64,000 nucleotides of DNA, taken from NCBI GenBank assembly GCA_905116865.2, contig CAJHNH020002535.1, positions 502,117-566,116 on the forward strand, read 5' to 3'. Source of the DNA: Candidula unifasciata (lineage: Eukaryota; Mollusca; Gastropoda; Stylommatophora; Geomitridae). Below the pieces are notes generated by a model. It searched no databases and had not been told where the DNA came from. It saw nothing but the letters and a program-made list of their open reading frames with translations. Below, one piece after another: positions 44,966 through 55,861 of this stretch (the first letter of the stretch is position 1; each line of letters opens with the position of its first letter). A program made the translations under genes and the position numbers.

Positions 44966-47578
44966 GAACATAGAGATGGTTTGTTGTTACGTTGTGCATA
45001 GAGATGGTTTGCTGTTTCGTTGTGCATATAGATGGTTTGCTGTTACGTTGTGGCATAGAGATGGTTTGCTGTTACGTTGTGCATAGAGATGGTTTGTTGT
45101 TACGTTGTGCATAGAGATGGTTTGCTGTTATGTTGTGCATAGAGATGGTTTGATGGTTTGCTGTTACGTTGTGCATAGAGATGGTGCATAGAGATGTTTT
45201 GTTACGTTGTGCATAGAGATGGTTTGCTGTTGTTACGTTGTGCATAGAGATGGGTTTTGTTACGTTGTGCATAGAGATGGTTTGTTGTTACGTTGTGCAT
45301 AGAGATTTGCTGTTAGATAGAGGTTTGTTGTTACGTTGTGCATAGAGATGGTTTGTTGTTATGTTGTGCATAGAGATGGGTTGTTGTTATGGTTTGCTGT
45401 TGTGCATAGAGATGGTTTGTTGTTACGTTGTGCATAGAGTTTGTTGTTACGTTGTGCATGATTTTGCTGTTTGTGTGCATAGAGATGGTTTGTTGTTACG
45501 TTGTGCATAGAGATGGTTTGTTGTTACGTTGTGCATAGAGATGGTTTGCTGTTACGTTGTGCATAGAGATGGTTTGTTGTTACGTTGTGCATAGAGATGG
45601 TTTGCTGTTACGTTGTGCATAGAGATGGTTTGTTGTTACGTTGTGCATTGTGTTATGTTAGAGATGGTTTGTTGTTACGTTGTGCATAGAGATGGTTTGT
45701 TGTTACGTTGTGCATAGAGATGGTTTGTTGTTATGTTGTGCATAGAGATGGTTTTTGTTGTTATGGTTTGTTGTTACGTTGTGCATAGAGATGGTTTGTT
45801 GTTATGTTGTGCATAGAGATGGTTTGTTGTTGTTGTTGTTTGTTGTTAGAGATGGTTTGTTGTTACGTTGTGCATAGAGATGGTTTGTTGTTATGTTGTG
45901 CATAGAGATGGTTTGTTGTTATGTTGTGCATAGAGATGGTTTGTTGTTATGTTGTGCATAGAGATGGTTTGTTGTTATGTTGTGCATAGAGATGGTTTGT
46001 TGTGCATGTTGTTGTGCATAGAGATGGTTTGTTGTTATGTTGTGCATAGAGATGGTTTTGTTGTTATGTTGTGCATAGAGATGGTTTGTTGTTATGTTGT
46101 GCATAGAGATGGTTTGTTGTTATGTTGTGCATAGAGATGGTTTGTTGTTATGTTGTGCATAGAGATGGTTTGTTGTTATGTTGTGCATAGAGATGGTTTG
46201 TTGTTATGTTGTGCATAGAGATGGTTTGTTGTTATGTTGTGCATAGAGATGGTTTGTTGTTACGTTGTGCATAGAGATGGTTTGTTGTTACGTTGTGCAT
46301 AGAGATGGTTTGTTGTTACGTTGTGCATAGAGATGGTTTGTTGTTATGTTGTGCATAGAGATGGTTTGCTGTTTCGTTGTGCATAGAGATGGTTTGTTGT
46401 TATGTTGTGCATAGAGATGGTTTGTTGTTACGTTGTGCATAGAGATGGTTTGCTGTTACGTTTGTTGCATAGCATAGAGATGGTTTGTTGTTACGTTGTG
46501 CAGAGATGGTTTGCTGTTACGTTGTGCATAGAGAGATGTTTGTTGTTGTGCATAGAGAGTTTGTTGTTACGTTGTGCATAGAGATGGTTTGTTGTTTCGT
46601 TGTGCATAGAGATGGTTTGTTGTTATGTTGTGCATAGAGATGGTTTGTTGTTACGTTGTGCATAGAGATGGTTTGCTGTTACGTTGTGCATAGAGATGGT
46701 TTGTTGTTACGTTGTGCATAGAGATGGTTTGCTGTTTCGTTGTGCATAGAGATGGTTTGTTGTTATGTTGTGCAGAGATGGTTTGTTGTTACGTTGTGCA
46801 TAGAGATGGTTTGCTGTTTCGTTGTGCATAGAGATGGTTTGTTGTTATGTTGTGCGTAGAGATGGTTTGCTGTTTCGTTGTGCATAGAGATGGTTTGTTG
46901 TTACGTTGTGCATAGAGATGGTTTGTTGTTATGTTGTGCGTAGAGATGGTTTGCTGTTACGTTGTGCATAGAGATGGTTTGCTGTTATGTTGTGCAGAGA
47001 TGGTTTGCTGTTACGTTGTGCATAGAGATGGTTTGCTGTTACGTTGTGCATAGAGATGGTTTGCTGTTACGTTGTGCATAGAGATGGTTTGCTGTTACTT
47101 TGTGCATAGAGATGGTTTGTTGTTATGTTGTGCAGAGATGGTTTGCTGTTACGTTGTGCATAGAGATGGTTTGCTGTTATGTTGTGCATAGAGATGGTTT
47201 GCTGTTATGTTGTGCATAGAGATGGTTTGTTGTTATGTTGTGCGTAGAGATGGTTTGTTGTTATGTTGTGCATAGAGATGGTTTGCTGTTATGTTGTGCA
47301 TAGAGATGGTTTGTTGTTATGTTGTGCGTAGAGATGGTTTGCTGTTATGTTGTGCATAGAGATGGTTTGTTGTTATGTTGTGCATAGAGATGGTTTGCTG
47401 TTATGTTGTGCATAGAGATGGTTTGCTGTTATGTTGTGCATAGAGATGGTTTGCTGTTACGTTGTGCATAGAGATGGTTTGCTGTTACGTTGTGCATAGA
47501 GATGGTTTGCTGTTACGTTGTGCATAGAGATGGTTTGTTGTTATGTTGTGCGTAGAGATGGTTTGCTGTTATGTTGTG
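44966..47578. repeat. 28-bp minisatellite, about 93 copies
   Basis: Core ATGGTTTGTTGTTACGTTGT then GCATAGAG. Two binary variants mix: TTGTTG/TTGCTG and TTACG/TTATG. Regions 45120-45850 and 46440-46560 contain broken units, while 45860-46440 and 46600-47570 are regular. Confidence 0.97.
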
Positions 47579-47625
47579 TTCCTGGCATGATCAAACAGAC
47601 GCACAAGCGGGCGGACGCACGCGTG

Positions 47626-47662
47626 CACACACACACACACACACACACATACACACATATAT
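47626..47662. repeat. (CA)n microsatellite
   Basis: CA repeat with one T interruption, next to ACGCACGCGTGC. Confidence 0.95.
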
Positions 47663-47739
47663 TGCTACACATTTAACGCTTGATTCAGCCTGGGACTCCG
47701 ACAAGACCACGTGCCACTGCGCCAACAAAGTAGCTCTTT

Positions 47740-47845
47740 CGCGATAACCATTTATCAAGAAAACTATTTAACAAGATAACCATTTATCAAGAAAACTATT
47801 TAACAAGATAACCATTTGTCAAGATAACTATCCATCAAGATAATC
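47740..47845. repeat. 33-bp short tandem repeat, about 3 copies
   Basis: AACTATTTAACAAGATAACC then ATTTATCAAGAAA; period about 33. It degrades to AGATAACTATCCATCAAGAT on the right. Confidence 0.85.
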
Positions 47846-48109
47846 AAACTGTTTAGATAACTGTTTTTACCCCAACCATGACGACGTTTATACGACAGAT
47901 CTTGTGAAAGTTATACGATAAACATAGCTGATGCCTTAGAAAAACCAGTACTATAACAACTCCAAAACCATAACGGCGCAATCCCGATAACACCTCAACC
48001 ATACCAGCGCAGTAATATCAGAAACCCTTAAGTGTATAAGAAAACGCCAGTCAATGTGCCATGTTCGAGCTAAAGGCATGTCGGGCATAGAATATGAGAC
48101 CCATAATTG
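47846..48109. other. unique spacer
   Basis: No recognised feature. Confidence 0.3.
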
Positions 48110-48290
48110 TGTCGACCAATCGGAGATAGATATGTTATGTGTCCATGTTCACTTGCAAGGATATTTTCCATGGCTCCTATTTAACGTTGGCGCTATTTGG
48201 TAGCTAATATTTTTTTTTTTAATCTACCACGAAGCCGATTCGAACCCTAGACCTTTGAACCGACAAGCTTTGATTTGCCGGTGCTGATCC
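48110..48290 (-). mobile_element. tRNA-like SINE
   Basis: Minus-strand head AGCTTGTCGGTTCAAAGGTC, then B-box GGGTTCGAATCGG (48238-48250). The body (48110-48200) has GTCGACCAATCGGAG, as in SINE family 1, but the TTTACTTCCCA block is poorly conserved. Confidence 0.5.
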
Positions 48291-49257
48291 AGCAATATTA
48301 ACAGATTTACTCAGAATACACGCATACTAACTTTAACATAATCAATAGGGATTATAACTTTACCAAATCACAACTATCTGCCGATTTCAATTATTTTATA
48401 ACTTTCTCATGATAAAAATTCTGCTGATTGCAATTATTTGATAGCGCTTCTGTGGTGATAACTTTCCCAGAATAATAAGTCATTGATGTCGGAAGTCTTC
48501 TATGATAATAATTCCACCAGCCTTGTTGGCTGTGTCATGCAGATAGTTCTAAAACGTTAACGTATCAACCATGACAATAACTCTAGCGCAACAACAAATC
48601 TGACTGACTATAACAACATTGTAAATATACCAACAGAAACGTACCTTGTTTAAAATGTCAATCCCCAATTAAAAAGATCGTGACCTGAGGTACATCCGAA
48701 TCACAATCTCTAGAATTCACACTGCAACCAGTTTGTTTTTGAAAACCAAAAAACAAAAAGTTGACCTGCCCGAAGATTGAAATTGGCGCTCGTATTCACA
48801 GAAGCACGCGGGGTCAGAGTTTAATTCGCCGACTGATTGTAGTAACGACACGCCAAAGAGCAGGGTAAGAAATGAGACTTGTTTTACCCAGCACCCAGTA
48901 GGACAAGAGATGTGAGAGAAACCTATTTGGCTCTGGAGGCAGGCCCAGTGAGTTCTCGGGCGGCCCCCGCTCGGCTTGTCTGTAGGTGTTGTAAGAACTA
49001 GCGTGAGAGTTGGCTTTCTGTAGTGACATCTGGTCACTGCTTTGTCTGTTTACTGTTATGTTGGCCATTTGTTTTATGTATTTCATCGCACATTGTTTTT
49101 GTGGAGAACGTCTGCACTTTGTTCTTGTGTAGAACGTCAGCACATTGTTTTTGCGTAGAACGTCAGCAATATGTCTCCGACGAATCATCTGTGCGATTTT
49201 CGTGACAAAGTTCAGCAAAGATTGAACAGTCTTTAAAGTCTATGGTTAAGCACCAGA
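48291..49257. other. unique sequence with a short repeat
   Basis: 49098-49168 holds about 2.5 copies of a 28-30-bp repeat (GTAGAACGTCAGCA). Overlapping minus ORFs (48717-49218) contain no recognised domain and run through that repeat. Confidence 0.4.
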
Positions 49258-49722
49258 AAGGAAATAAAAATTAGAATTTTGAGAGCATGCATCTTCCCTG
49301 TGGCTACATACGGACGTGAGTGGTGGACTATCTCTCAGTCCTTAAGAAAGAGAATAGGGGCTTTTGAGCTGAAATGTTATAGAAAGATTCTCAGAATATC
49401 TTGGACAAAGAAGATGAGAAATATTGACATCTTAAAAGATTTGAACATCAAGAAAGATTGGCTAATAAACAGCATCCTGTCTCGAAAGCTGAAATATTTT
49501 GGTCATATCAAGCGCCACAACGGATTGGAAAAAATTATAGCAGAAGTCATGGTACCAAGGAGGAGGGGCAGGTGCCGGCTGACATGAAGATGGGCACAGG
49601 ATAAAAGTGACTCCTTGAGTATGAAAGTACATGAGGCGGGAGAACTGACGAGTTTCTTTCAGGCAGACCGTGATGAGAGCGACGGTCTGCAAAGGACCCG
49701 CTACATGATGATGATGATGAGT
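49258..49722 (+). pseudogene. LINE reverse transcriptase, C-terminal region
   Basis: The best preserved LINE end in the window: ILRACIFPVATYGREWWTIS (from about 49276), GAFELKCYRKILRISWTKKM, DILKDLNIKKDWLINSIL, LKYFGHIKRHNGLEKIIAEV and VPRRRGRCRLT. A stop (49585) replaces the usual linker, then RWAQDKSDSLSMKVHEAGEL and FFQADRDE, and a (GAT)n tail at 49709-49720. It is only one stop away from a continuous tail of about 145 codons, so it is younger than the other copies. The catalytic half is absent (5' truncation, usual for LINEs). Confidence 0.8.
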
Positions 49723-49744
49723 TCAGCCATTTGTTGCATCAGTT

Positions 49745-50495
49745 TGTGAGGGCACAGCATCATCATCACCTGCCTCTGCCCACCACTGCCTTGAGGACGC
49801 CACATCATCATCACCTGCCTCTGTCCACCACTGCCTTGAGGACGCCACATCATCATCACCTGCCTCTGTCCACCACTGCCTTGAGGACGCCACATCATCA
49901 TCACCTGCCTCTGTCCACCACTGCCTTGAGGACGCCACATCATCATCACCTGCCTCTGTCCACCACTGCCTTGAGGACGCCACATCATCATCACCTGCCT
50001 CTGCCCACCACTGCCTTGAGGACGCCACATCATCATCACCTGCCTCTGTCCACCACTGCCTTGAGGACGCCACATCATCATCATCACCTGCCTCTGTCCA
50101 CCACTGCCTTGAGGACGCCACATCATCATCACCTGCCTCTGTCCACCACTGCCTCGAGGACGCCACATCATCATCACCTGCCTCTGTCCACCACTGCCTT
50201 GAGGACGCCACATCATCATCACCTGCCTCTGTCCACCACTGCCTCGAGGACGCCACATCATCATCACTGCCTGCCTCTGTCCACCACTGCCTCGAGGACG
50301 CCACACTGCCTCATCATCATCATCACCTGCCTCTGTCCACCACTGCCTGAGGACGCCACATCATCATCACCTAGGACGCCACATCATCATCACCTGCCTC
50401 TGTCCACCACTGCCTTGAGGACGCCACATCATCATCATCATCATCAGCTGCCTCTGCCCACCACTGCCTTGAGGACGCCACATCATCGTGCCTGT
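49745..50495. repeat. 45-bp minisatellite next to a LINE tail
   Basis: Core CACCTGCCTCTGTCCACCAC then TGCCTTGAGGACGCCACATC; period 45 (49801, 49846), about 16 copies. CAT triplets vary from 2 to 6 per unit. On the minus strand each unit reads VASSRQWWTEAGDDD or WRPQGSGGQRQVMMM. It begins just after the (GAT)n tail of the LINE at 49258. Confidence 0.95.
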
Positions 50496-50514
50496 TATTG
50501 CCTACTTTAAGCTA

Positions 50515-50770
50515 TCTGGACCCTTTCCCACACCTTCAGGCGTTTCGGGCATATAGGGCTAGACCTAAATTTTATGGATCAATCGGCCCTCTGTGGCTGA
50601 TGGGGGCAGCATCATGTCAGCCGTCTTTACTTCCCATGATTTTACATGGTATATATTTGTCTAGGGAGCATAGGTCATTTTTAAGAGAGTCCGGCTCTTT
50701 CACGACATGAACCCACGACCTTCTGATCCGCAGGCTAACGTTTAACCGCTGCACCACGGCGGCTCTAACC
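50515..50770 (-). mobile_element. SINE family 1 copy
   Basis: The body shows GGGCATATAGGGCTAGACCT, ATCAATCGGCCCTCTGTGG, CTTTACTTCCCATGATTTTA and GGAGCATAGGTCATTTTTAA. The minus-strand tRNA-like head has B-box GGGTTCATGTC (near 50708) and GCCGTGGTGCAGCGGTTAAA (50740-50760). The best full-length member in the window. Confidence 0.75.
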
Positions 50771-50838
50771 ACTACACCACGGTGGCTCAAACGCCTACAC
50801 CACGGCGGCTTTAACCGCTACACCTCAGCGGCTCTAAC
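50735..50838. repeat. 23-bp array from a SINE head, 4 copies
   Basis: CACCACGGCGGCTCTAACC-type units with period 23 (CACGG at 50755, 50778, 50801) repeat the A-box part of the neighbouring SINE. Confidence 0.88.
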
Positions 50839-51094
50839 AGCGATATGCGCTGGTCACATGTATGGCTCGTAGCCACCTCATCGTATGGTTCGTGCACCTG
50901 CTGAAGTAGTGTGTGTCCGCCACCAAAAAGCAAATATCGCAGCCATGCTGGAAACCTGCACAACAGAATTACATCTTCGGATGAAAGCAGAAAAAGCAAT
51001 ATGGTTTAGGTAATCAAATTTGTGTTTATGAAGTGTTCTCTTGAATGTGTTACATATTGTATAGACATAGCATCTTCTGTATGTCTTGCAATCA
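50839..51094. other. unique spacer
   Basis: No recognised feature. Confidence 0.3.
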
Positions 51095-51335
51095 CTGAGA
51101 GCAGACCTGGTGTAGGGCTAGACACTTATCTGAGAATTCAAAGGTGGCGGATTCAGAACCTGGCGGTGCTGTACTTGTTTTTATTCATGATCTTGGGCTC
51201 CCAGGTCGACCCATCCTTAAATGGGTACCAGGTGAAAGTCGTGGGAAGTAAAGGCGGCGGGCATAATGCTGTCACATCACCCACGATTGGTGCGTCAAAT
51301 ACAGGTCTTGCCCTATATACCGAATACACGCGAGG
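51095..51335 (+). mobile_element. SINE family 1 copy, opposite orientation
   Basis: Plus-strand head GTGGCGGATTCAGAACCTGG; body GGGTACCAGGTGAAAGTCGT, GGGAAGTAAAGGCGGCGGGC, TGTCACATCACCCACGATTG and CTTGCCCTATATACCG. This is the reverse complement of the order seen at 11.7 and 50.5 kb. Confidence 0.75.
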
Positions 51336-51375
51336 TTTGAAAACGAATCCTTTGCTTAAAATAGTTTACACAGCC

Positions 51376-51692
51376 ACGTCATTATCATCATCATCACTAT
51401 CATCAGCATCATCATCATCATCATCATCAGTCTTCCTTGATCTTTGTCTCTCTCACCCCTAGCCTGATTTTTCCTCTCGCTCTCTCCCCGTGGCGTGAGG
51501 AACACACTTAAGCAAAGGCCATTGGCCCATGTATTTACTGCATGGTGCTTCCCCAAATTCATAAACCACGCGGATGCTGTGATAAATATCCTGTCGGTCG
51601 CATTTACTTCCCAAAACTTTTTTTTCAGGAACCCATTTTGGACTGTAGGGGCGCGATAGCTCAGCAGATAGCCCGCATGCCCGCTACCCCCA
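51376..51692 (-). mobile_element. SINE family 1-like copy with (GAT)n tail
   Basis: A (ATC)n tract (51376-51430) forms the 3' tail on the minus strand. The body holds GTCGCATTTACTTCCCAAAA and AGGAACCCATTTTGG (B-box-like GGGTTCCTG on minus). The head region around 51650-51690 is GC-rich (GGGGCGCGATAGCTCAGCAG). The divergent 3' part TGAGGAACACACTTAAGCAA is not seen in the other copies. Confidence 0.55.
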
Positions 51693-52288
51693 TCGCAAGG
51701 TAAACACATCTCTAAAGGTAGAGGCAGCGAAACGACGGTTGCTCTATGTTGTCGTTTCGCCGACCAAGTCTCACAGGTTAAACAATACAGAATACACTCG
51801 CAAGTAAAGAGTACTTTATCAAAAATCTTTAAACAGGTACTTATGTGGGAAACAAATTGATCAAGGAAACCAGGGATAAAGAAAACCTCAAGAGGAAGTC
51901 AATAGTTCTGTTTTGATGTTTCAGTCACTACACGCAAAGGATAGAATGGAATGACAGAATAAACTGTGAGCTTTATATGAAGTATAACTGCACAACATGA
52001 TAAACAAGAAAGAAGACAAGTTCTGTTTGCCATGTCACCGAAGAGTGTCCACTGGTCTAGAAACATTGTTTTTCTAGCACCATATATTCAGTGTGCCACA
52101 AACGCGGGAAAAGGTGCTACACTATTTAATAGGTCAGCCTTGAAGCTAAGGTTAATTATTCAAAGATCCCTGTCTGCAAAGGGAAAGCTCCAAGCGGAGA
52201 GTGTAGGCAGTTGCAATCTGTCCAATGGAATTATTTACGTGCAGGTTTGACCCCAGCAGAGATAGGCATTCTGGGATAGACATGGCGT
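51693..52288. other. unique sequence
   Basis: About 600 bp with no array, transposon or credible ORF. Confidence 0.45.
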
Positions 52289-52485
52289 CTACAGGCCACT
52301 TTCGTTTCTGGTTATCTGTGAAGTGGTCGTCCCCAGCTGGTTCTGCTCCAAGTCTGCGATAAGATCAGCTCTATCTGACTGTATCTGCCAGTATGTGCAG
52401 AGATGTTGGTACTGGTGACCTTCAACTTTGAACTGCAGCTGCTGGATAGACGCTCCGCTGGAAGACCACGAGACCCTCAGTGTCG
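52289..52485 (-). CDS. candidate host exon, product unknown
   Basis: The minus strand has a long C/T-rich tract (52500-52535) ending CGACACTGAG, a plausible splice acceptor, then an open non-repetitive frame: VSWSSSGASIQQLQFKVEGH, QYQHLCTYWQIQSDRADLIA, DLEQNQLGTTTSQITRNESG and a stop. The composition is protein-like and independent of any array. I recognise no domain. If real it would be a terminal exon of a gene extending to the right. The stretch upstream of the tract (52500-52696) in the same frame is low complexity and likely intronic. Confidence 0.3.
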
Positions 52486-52650
52486 GAAAAGGGGTGGGGT
52501 GGGTAAGGAAAAAAAGGTGGGGGGGGGGGGATACGCTTAGAAATAAGAGAATGTGAGGGAGGTATGTCTTGATCACTAGGATGCAACAATCACGATATAC
52601 CTTTAGGAATGAGTTTGTCCTTGGTTTAGTGTCGTAGTTCTCCCCCTCTT

Positions 52651-52700
<50 letters not shown>
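52651..52700. repeat. (CA)n microsatellite
   Basis: An uninterrupted run of about 50 bp. Confidence 0.97.
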
Positions 52701-52702
<2 letters not shown>

Positions 52703-52844
52703 GCGCTTTCTCTTACTAACTCAGCTACTTTCTTCATGCTAATTCTCGCCTATATGTTTCCTGGAAAAATCGTGCCCCCCCCCCCCGCCCCTCGCCCGTC
52801 TCTATCATCCCTCAGACTATTCTCTCTCTCTCTCTGTCACTCTC

Positions 52845-53972
52845 TATGTCACCACTCCCCTCCTTTCACTATGTCACCACTCCCCTCCTCTCTCTATGTC
52901 ACCACTCCCCTCCTCTCTCTATGTCACCACTCCCCTCCTCTCTCTATGTCACCACTCCCCTCCTCTCTCTATGTCACCACTCCCCTCCTCTCTCTATGTC
53001 ACCACTCCCTTCTTTTGTCTATGTCACCACTCCCTTCTTTTGTCTATGTCACCACTCCCTTCCTCTCTCTATGTCACCACTCCCCTCCTCTCTCTATGTC
53101 ACCACTCCCCTCCTCTCTCTATGTCGCCACTCCCCTCCTCTCTCTATGTCACCACTCCCCTCCTCTCTCTATGTCACCACTCCCTTCCTTTGTCTATGTC
53201 ACCACTCCCTTCCTCTCTCTATGTCACCACTCCCTTTCTTTGTCTATGTCACCACTCCCTTCCTCTCTCTATGTCACCAACCCCTCCTCTTTCTATGTCA
53301 CCACTCCCTTCCTTTGTCTATGTCACCACTCCCCACTTCTCTATATGTCAGCACCCCCCTCCTCTCTATATGTCAGCACTCCCCTCCTCTCTCTATGTTA
53401 TCACTCCCCTCTCTCTATGTCACCACTCCCTTCCTCTCTCTATGTCACCACTCCCTTCCTTTGTCTATGTCACCACTTCCCACTTCTCTATCTGTCAGCA
53501 TTCCCCTCCTCACTCTGTGTCATCACTCCCCTCCTCTCGCTATGTCATCACTCCCCTCCTCTCTCTATGTCAGAACTTCCATTCTCTCTCTATGTCATCA
53601 CTCCCCTCCTCTCTCCATGTCACAACTTCCCTTCTCTCTCTATGTCACCACTCCCATCCTCTCTCAATGTCACCACTCCCCTCCTCTCTCTATGTCATCA
53701 CTCCCCTCTCTCTATGTCACCACTCCCTTCCTCTCTCTATGTCACCACTCCCTTCCTTTGTCTATGTCACCACTCCCCACTTCTCTATATGTCAGCACTC
53801 CCCTCCTCTCTCTATGTCATCACTTCCCTCCTCTCGCTATGTCATCACTCCCCTCCTCTCTCTATGTCACAACTTCCTTTCTCTCTCTATGTCATCACTC
53901 CCCTCCTCTCTCAATGTCACCACTCCCATCCTCTCTCTATGTCACCACTCCCCTCCTCTCACTATGCCACCA
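52845..53972. repeat. 25-bp polypyrimidine minisatellite, about 45 copies
   Basis: Core CTCCTCTCTCTATGTCACCA then CTCCC; period 25 (52871, 52896). Variants TTCCTTTGTC, CATCACTCC and CAACTTCC. About 85 percent C/T by eye. All three plus frames are stop-free because of composition, giving three overlapping ORFs of 377-416 codons that are not genes. The same CT-rich sequence continues leftward to about 52770. Confidence 0.97.
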
Positions 53973-53977
53973 CTTGG

Positions 53978-54360
53978 ACAGACTAGTCCCCGACCCACCT
54001 ACTGGCTATATGCATACAAGATAGACTAGATCCCAACATACCTACTGGCTACATGTATACAAGACAGACTAGATCCCGACCCACCTACTGGCTACATGTA
54101 TACACGAAAAAATTGTGCCGACATATCTGGTGGCTATATGTATATAAGTATCGACCAGTGCCTGACCTACCTGGTGGCTACATGTAGTCTCTAACCTACC
54201 TGGTGGCTGCATGTAGTCCCTAGCCTACCTGGTGGCTACATGTAGTCCCTAACCTACCTGGTGGCTACATGTAGTCCCTAAACCTACCTGGTGGCTACAT
54301 GTAGACCATAACCAACCTGGTGGCTACATGTATACAAATACTGACTAGGTCCCTGTCAAG
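53978..54360. repeat. composite 43-bp and about 29-bp tandem repeat
   Basis: Left: CCACCTACTGGCTACATGTA units spaced about 43 bp, with AGACAGACTAGATCCC. Right: CTACCTGGTGGCTACATGTA units spaced about 29 bp, with GTCCCTAAC. They share the GGCTACATGTA core, so the right form may be a shortened descendant. Confidence 0.88.
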
Positions 54361-54462
54361 TGTTTTTAGAACCAACCCTGCTAGTTTAATACTCATATGA
54401 CACTCACATAGTCTATATGCGAACTACCGGACACATACATGATCATACCTACATTGGTAGTT

Positions 54463-55165
54463 TTTGGTAGATTGGCTTCTCACATGTAAGCACATATTCT
54501 ACATACAAACCACCAGACACACAGACTAAGCTTTATGTAATAGAGTGACTGGTAGATTGGCTTCTCACATGTAAGCACATATTCTACATACAAACCACCA
54601 GACACATAGACTAAGCTTTATGTAATAGAGTGACTGGTAGATTGGCTTCTCACATGTAAGCACATATTCTACATACAAACCACCAGACACACAGACTAAG
54701 CTTTATGTAATAGAGTGACTGGTAGATTGGCTTCTCACGTGTAAGCACAATTTCTACATACAAACCACCAGACACACAGACTAAGCTTTATGTAATAGAG
54801 TGACTGGTAGATTGGCTTCTCACGTGTAAGCACAATTTCTACATACAAACCACCAGACACACAGACTAAGCTTTATGTAATAGAGTGACTGGTAGATTGG
54901 CTTCTCACATGTAAGCACATATTCTACATACAAACCACCAGACACACAGACTAAGCTTCATGTAATAGAGTGACTGGTAGATTGGCTTCTCACGTGTAAG
55001 CACATATTCTACATACAAACCACCAGACACACAGACTAAGCTTCATGTAATAGAGTGACTGGTAGATTGGCTTCTCACATGTAAGCACATATTCTACATA
55101 CAAACCACCAGACACACAGACTAAGCTTCATGTAATAGAGTGACTGGTAGATTGGCTTCTCACAA
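54463..55165. repeat. 85-bp minisatellite, about 8 copies
   Basis: Core ACTGGTAGATTGGCTTCTCA, CGTGTAAGCACATATTCTAC, CACCAGACACACAGACTAAG; period 85 (54481, 54566). Very homogeneous. CACGTG and CACATG alternate at one site, and the last three units carry CTTCATG. Confidence 0.97.
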
Positions 55166-55861
55166 GAAACCACATATGACAGAAGCAAACAAATAATCGT
55201 ATAGGCAAAGACACTTGATAGTTGGCTCCGAGAAAGTTGCCAACAAATAGCAACCCGTGCAGGTGATGTTCTTTCTGCAGCAGCTGAACCAGACATGTCG
55301 ACATTTTCTAACCAAGATTGTTCTAGAATGAAGGAACCTGTTGTTGAGAAGCACATTTTCTAACAGATAGCCAAGCTGGCACAGAGCTGGGAAGTGAGTA
55401 AACAAACATGATAACCAGATTTCTAAAGAGCTTTCAACTCAGACACTTGAGCACGAACACTTGAGATAGGGACGAGTCTATTCATTGTGAGCTTTTGACA
55501 TGCACGCGCGGAAGACGGCCGCCGGTAATATATTTAGATCCAATGATATCACTTTAGCGAAGGACAGACAGCCCTCTGTAGCCAGGACATCTTCCTTTTT
55601 CATGCCAGTTCTAATCTGTGTCTGCGAAATGTTGGCCATATTTGATGGACAGGCGGCAGATAATTTATTTGTTGTCCGACAGCCAATATGTGTAGTCATG
55701 CGTTCCTCTGACGTCGTGCCTGTATCTGTATGATTTGATACATGTAAATACATTGTTCGTTTGAGGAATGCACCGCTTGACGATATGCGAATTCCAAATA
55801 ATTTCCTATTTGTCAAAATCACTTTGCTACAAGTAACGTTGACAACACAGTGCAACAAATA
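55166..55861. other. unique sequence with overlapping ORFs
   Basis: A minus ORF (55478-55858, 126 codons) and a plus ORF (55500-55733, 77 codons) overlap antisense to one another; neither shows a known domain. A minus ORF at 55075-55356 carries a hydrophobic stretch (VFAYTIICLLLSYVV) but runs into the 85-bp array. None is accepted as a gene. Confidence 0.35.

Noticed and set aside
49701..50510. His-rich plus ORF (259 codons) and antisense ORFs
   Set aside because: CAT triplets in a 45-bp unit produce them; unit-length changes and sense/antisense overlap argue against selection.
52736..54029. Three overlapping plus-strand ORFs of 377-416 codons
   Set aside because: C/T-rich DNA cannot form TAA, TAG or TGA often, and the 25-bp unit cycles through all frames.
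55478..55858. 126-codon minus ORF
   Set aside because: It has an antisense ORF of 77 codons in the same place and no recognised domain; the choice of strand cannot be supported.
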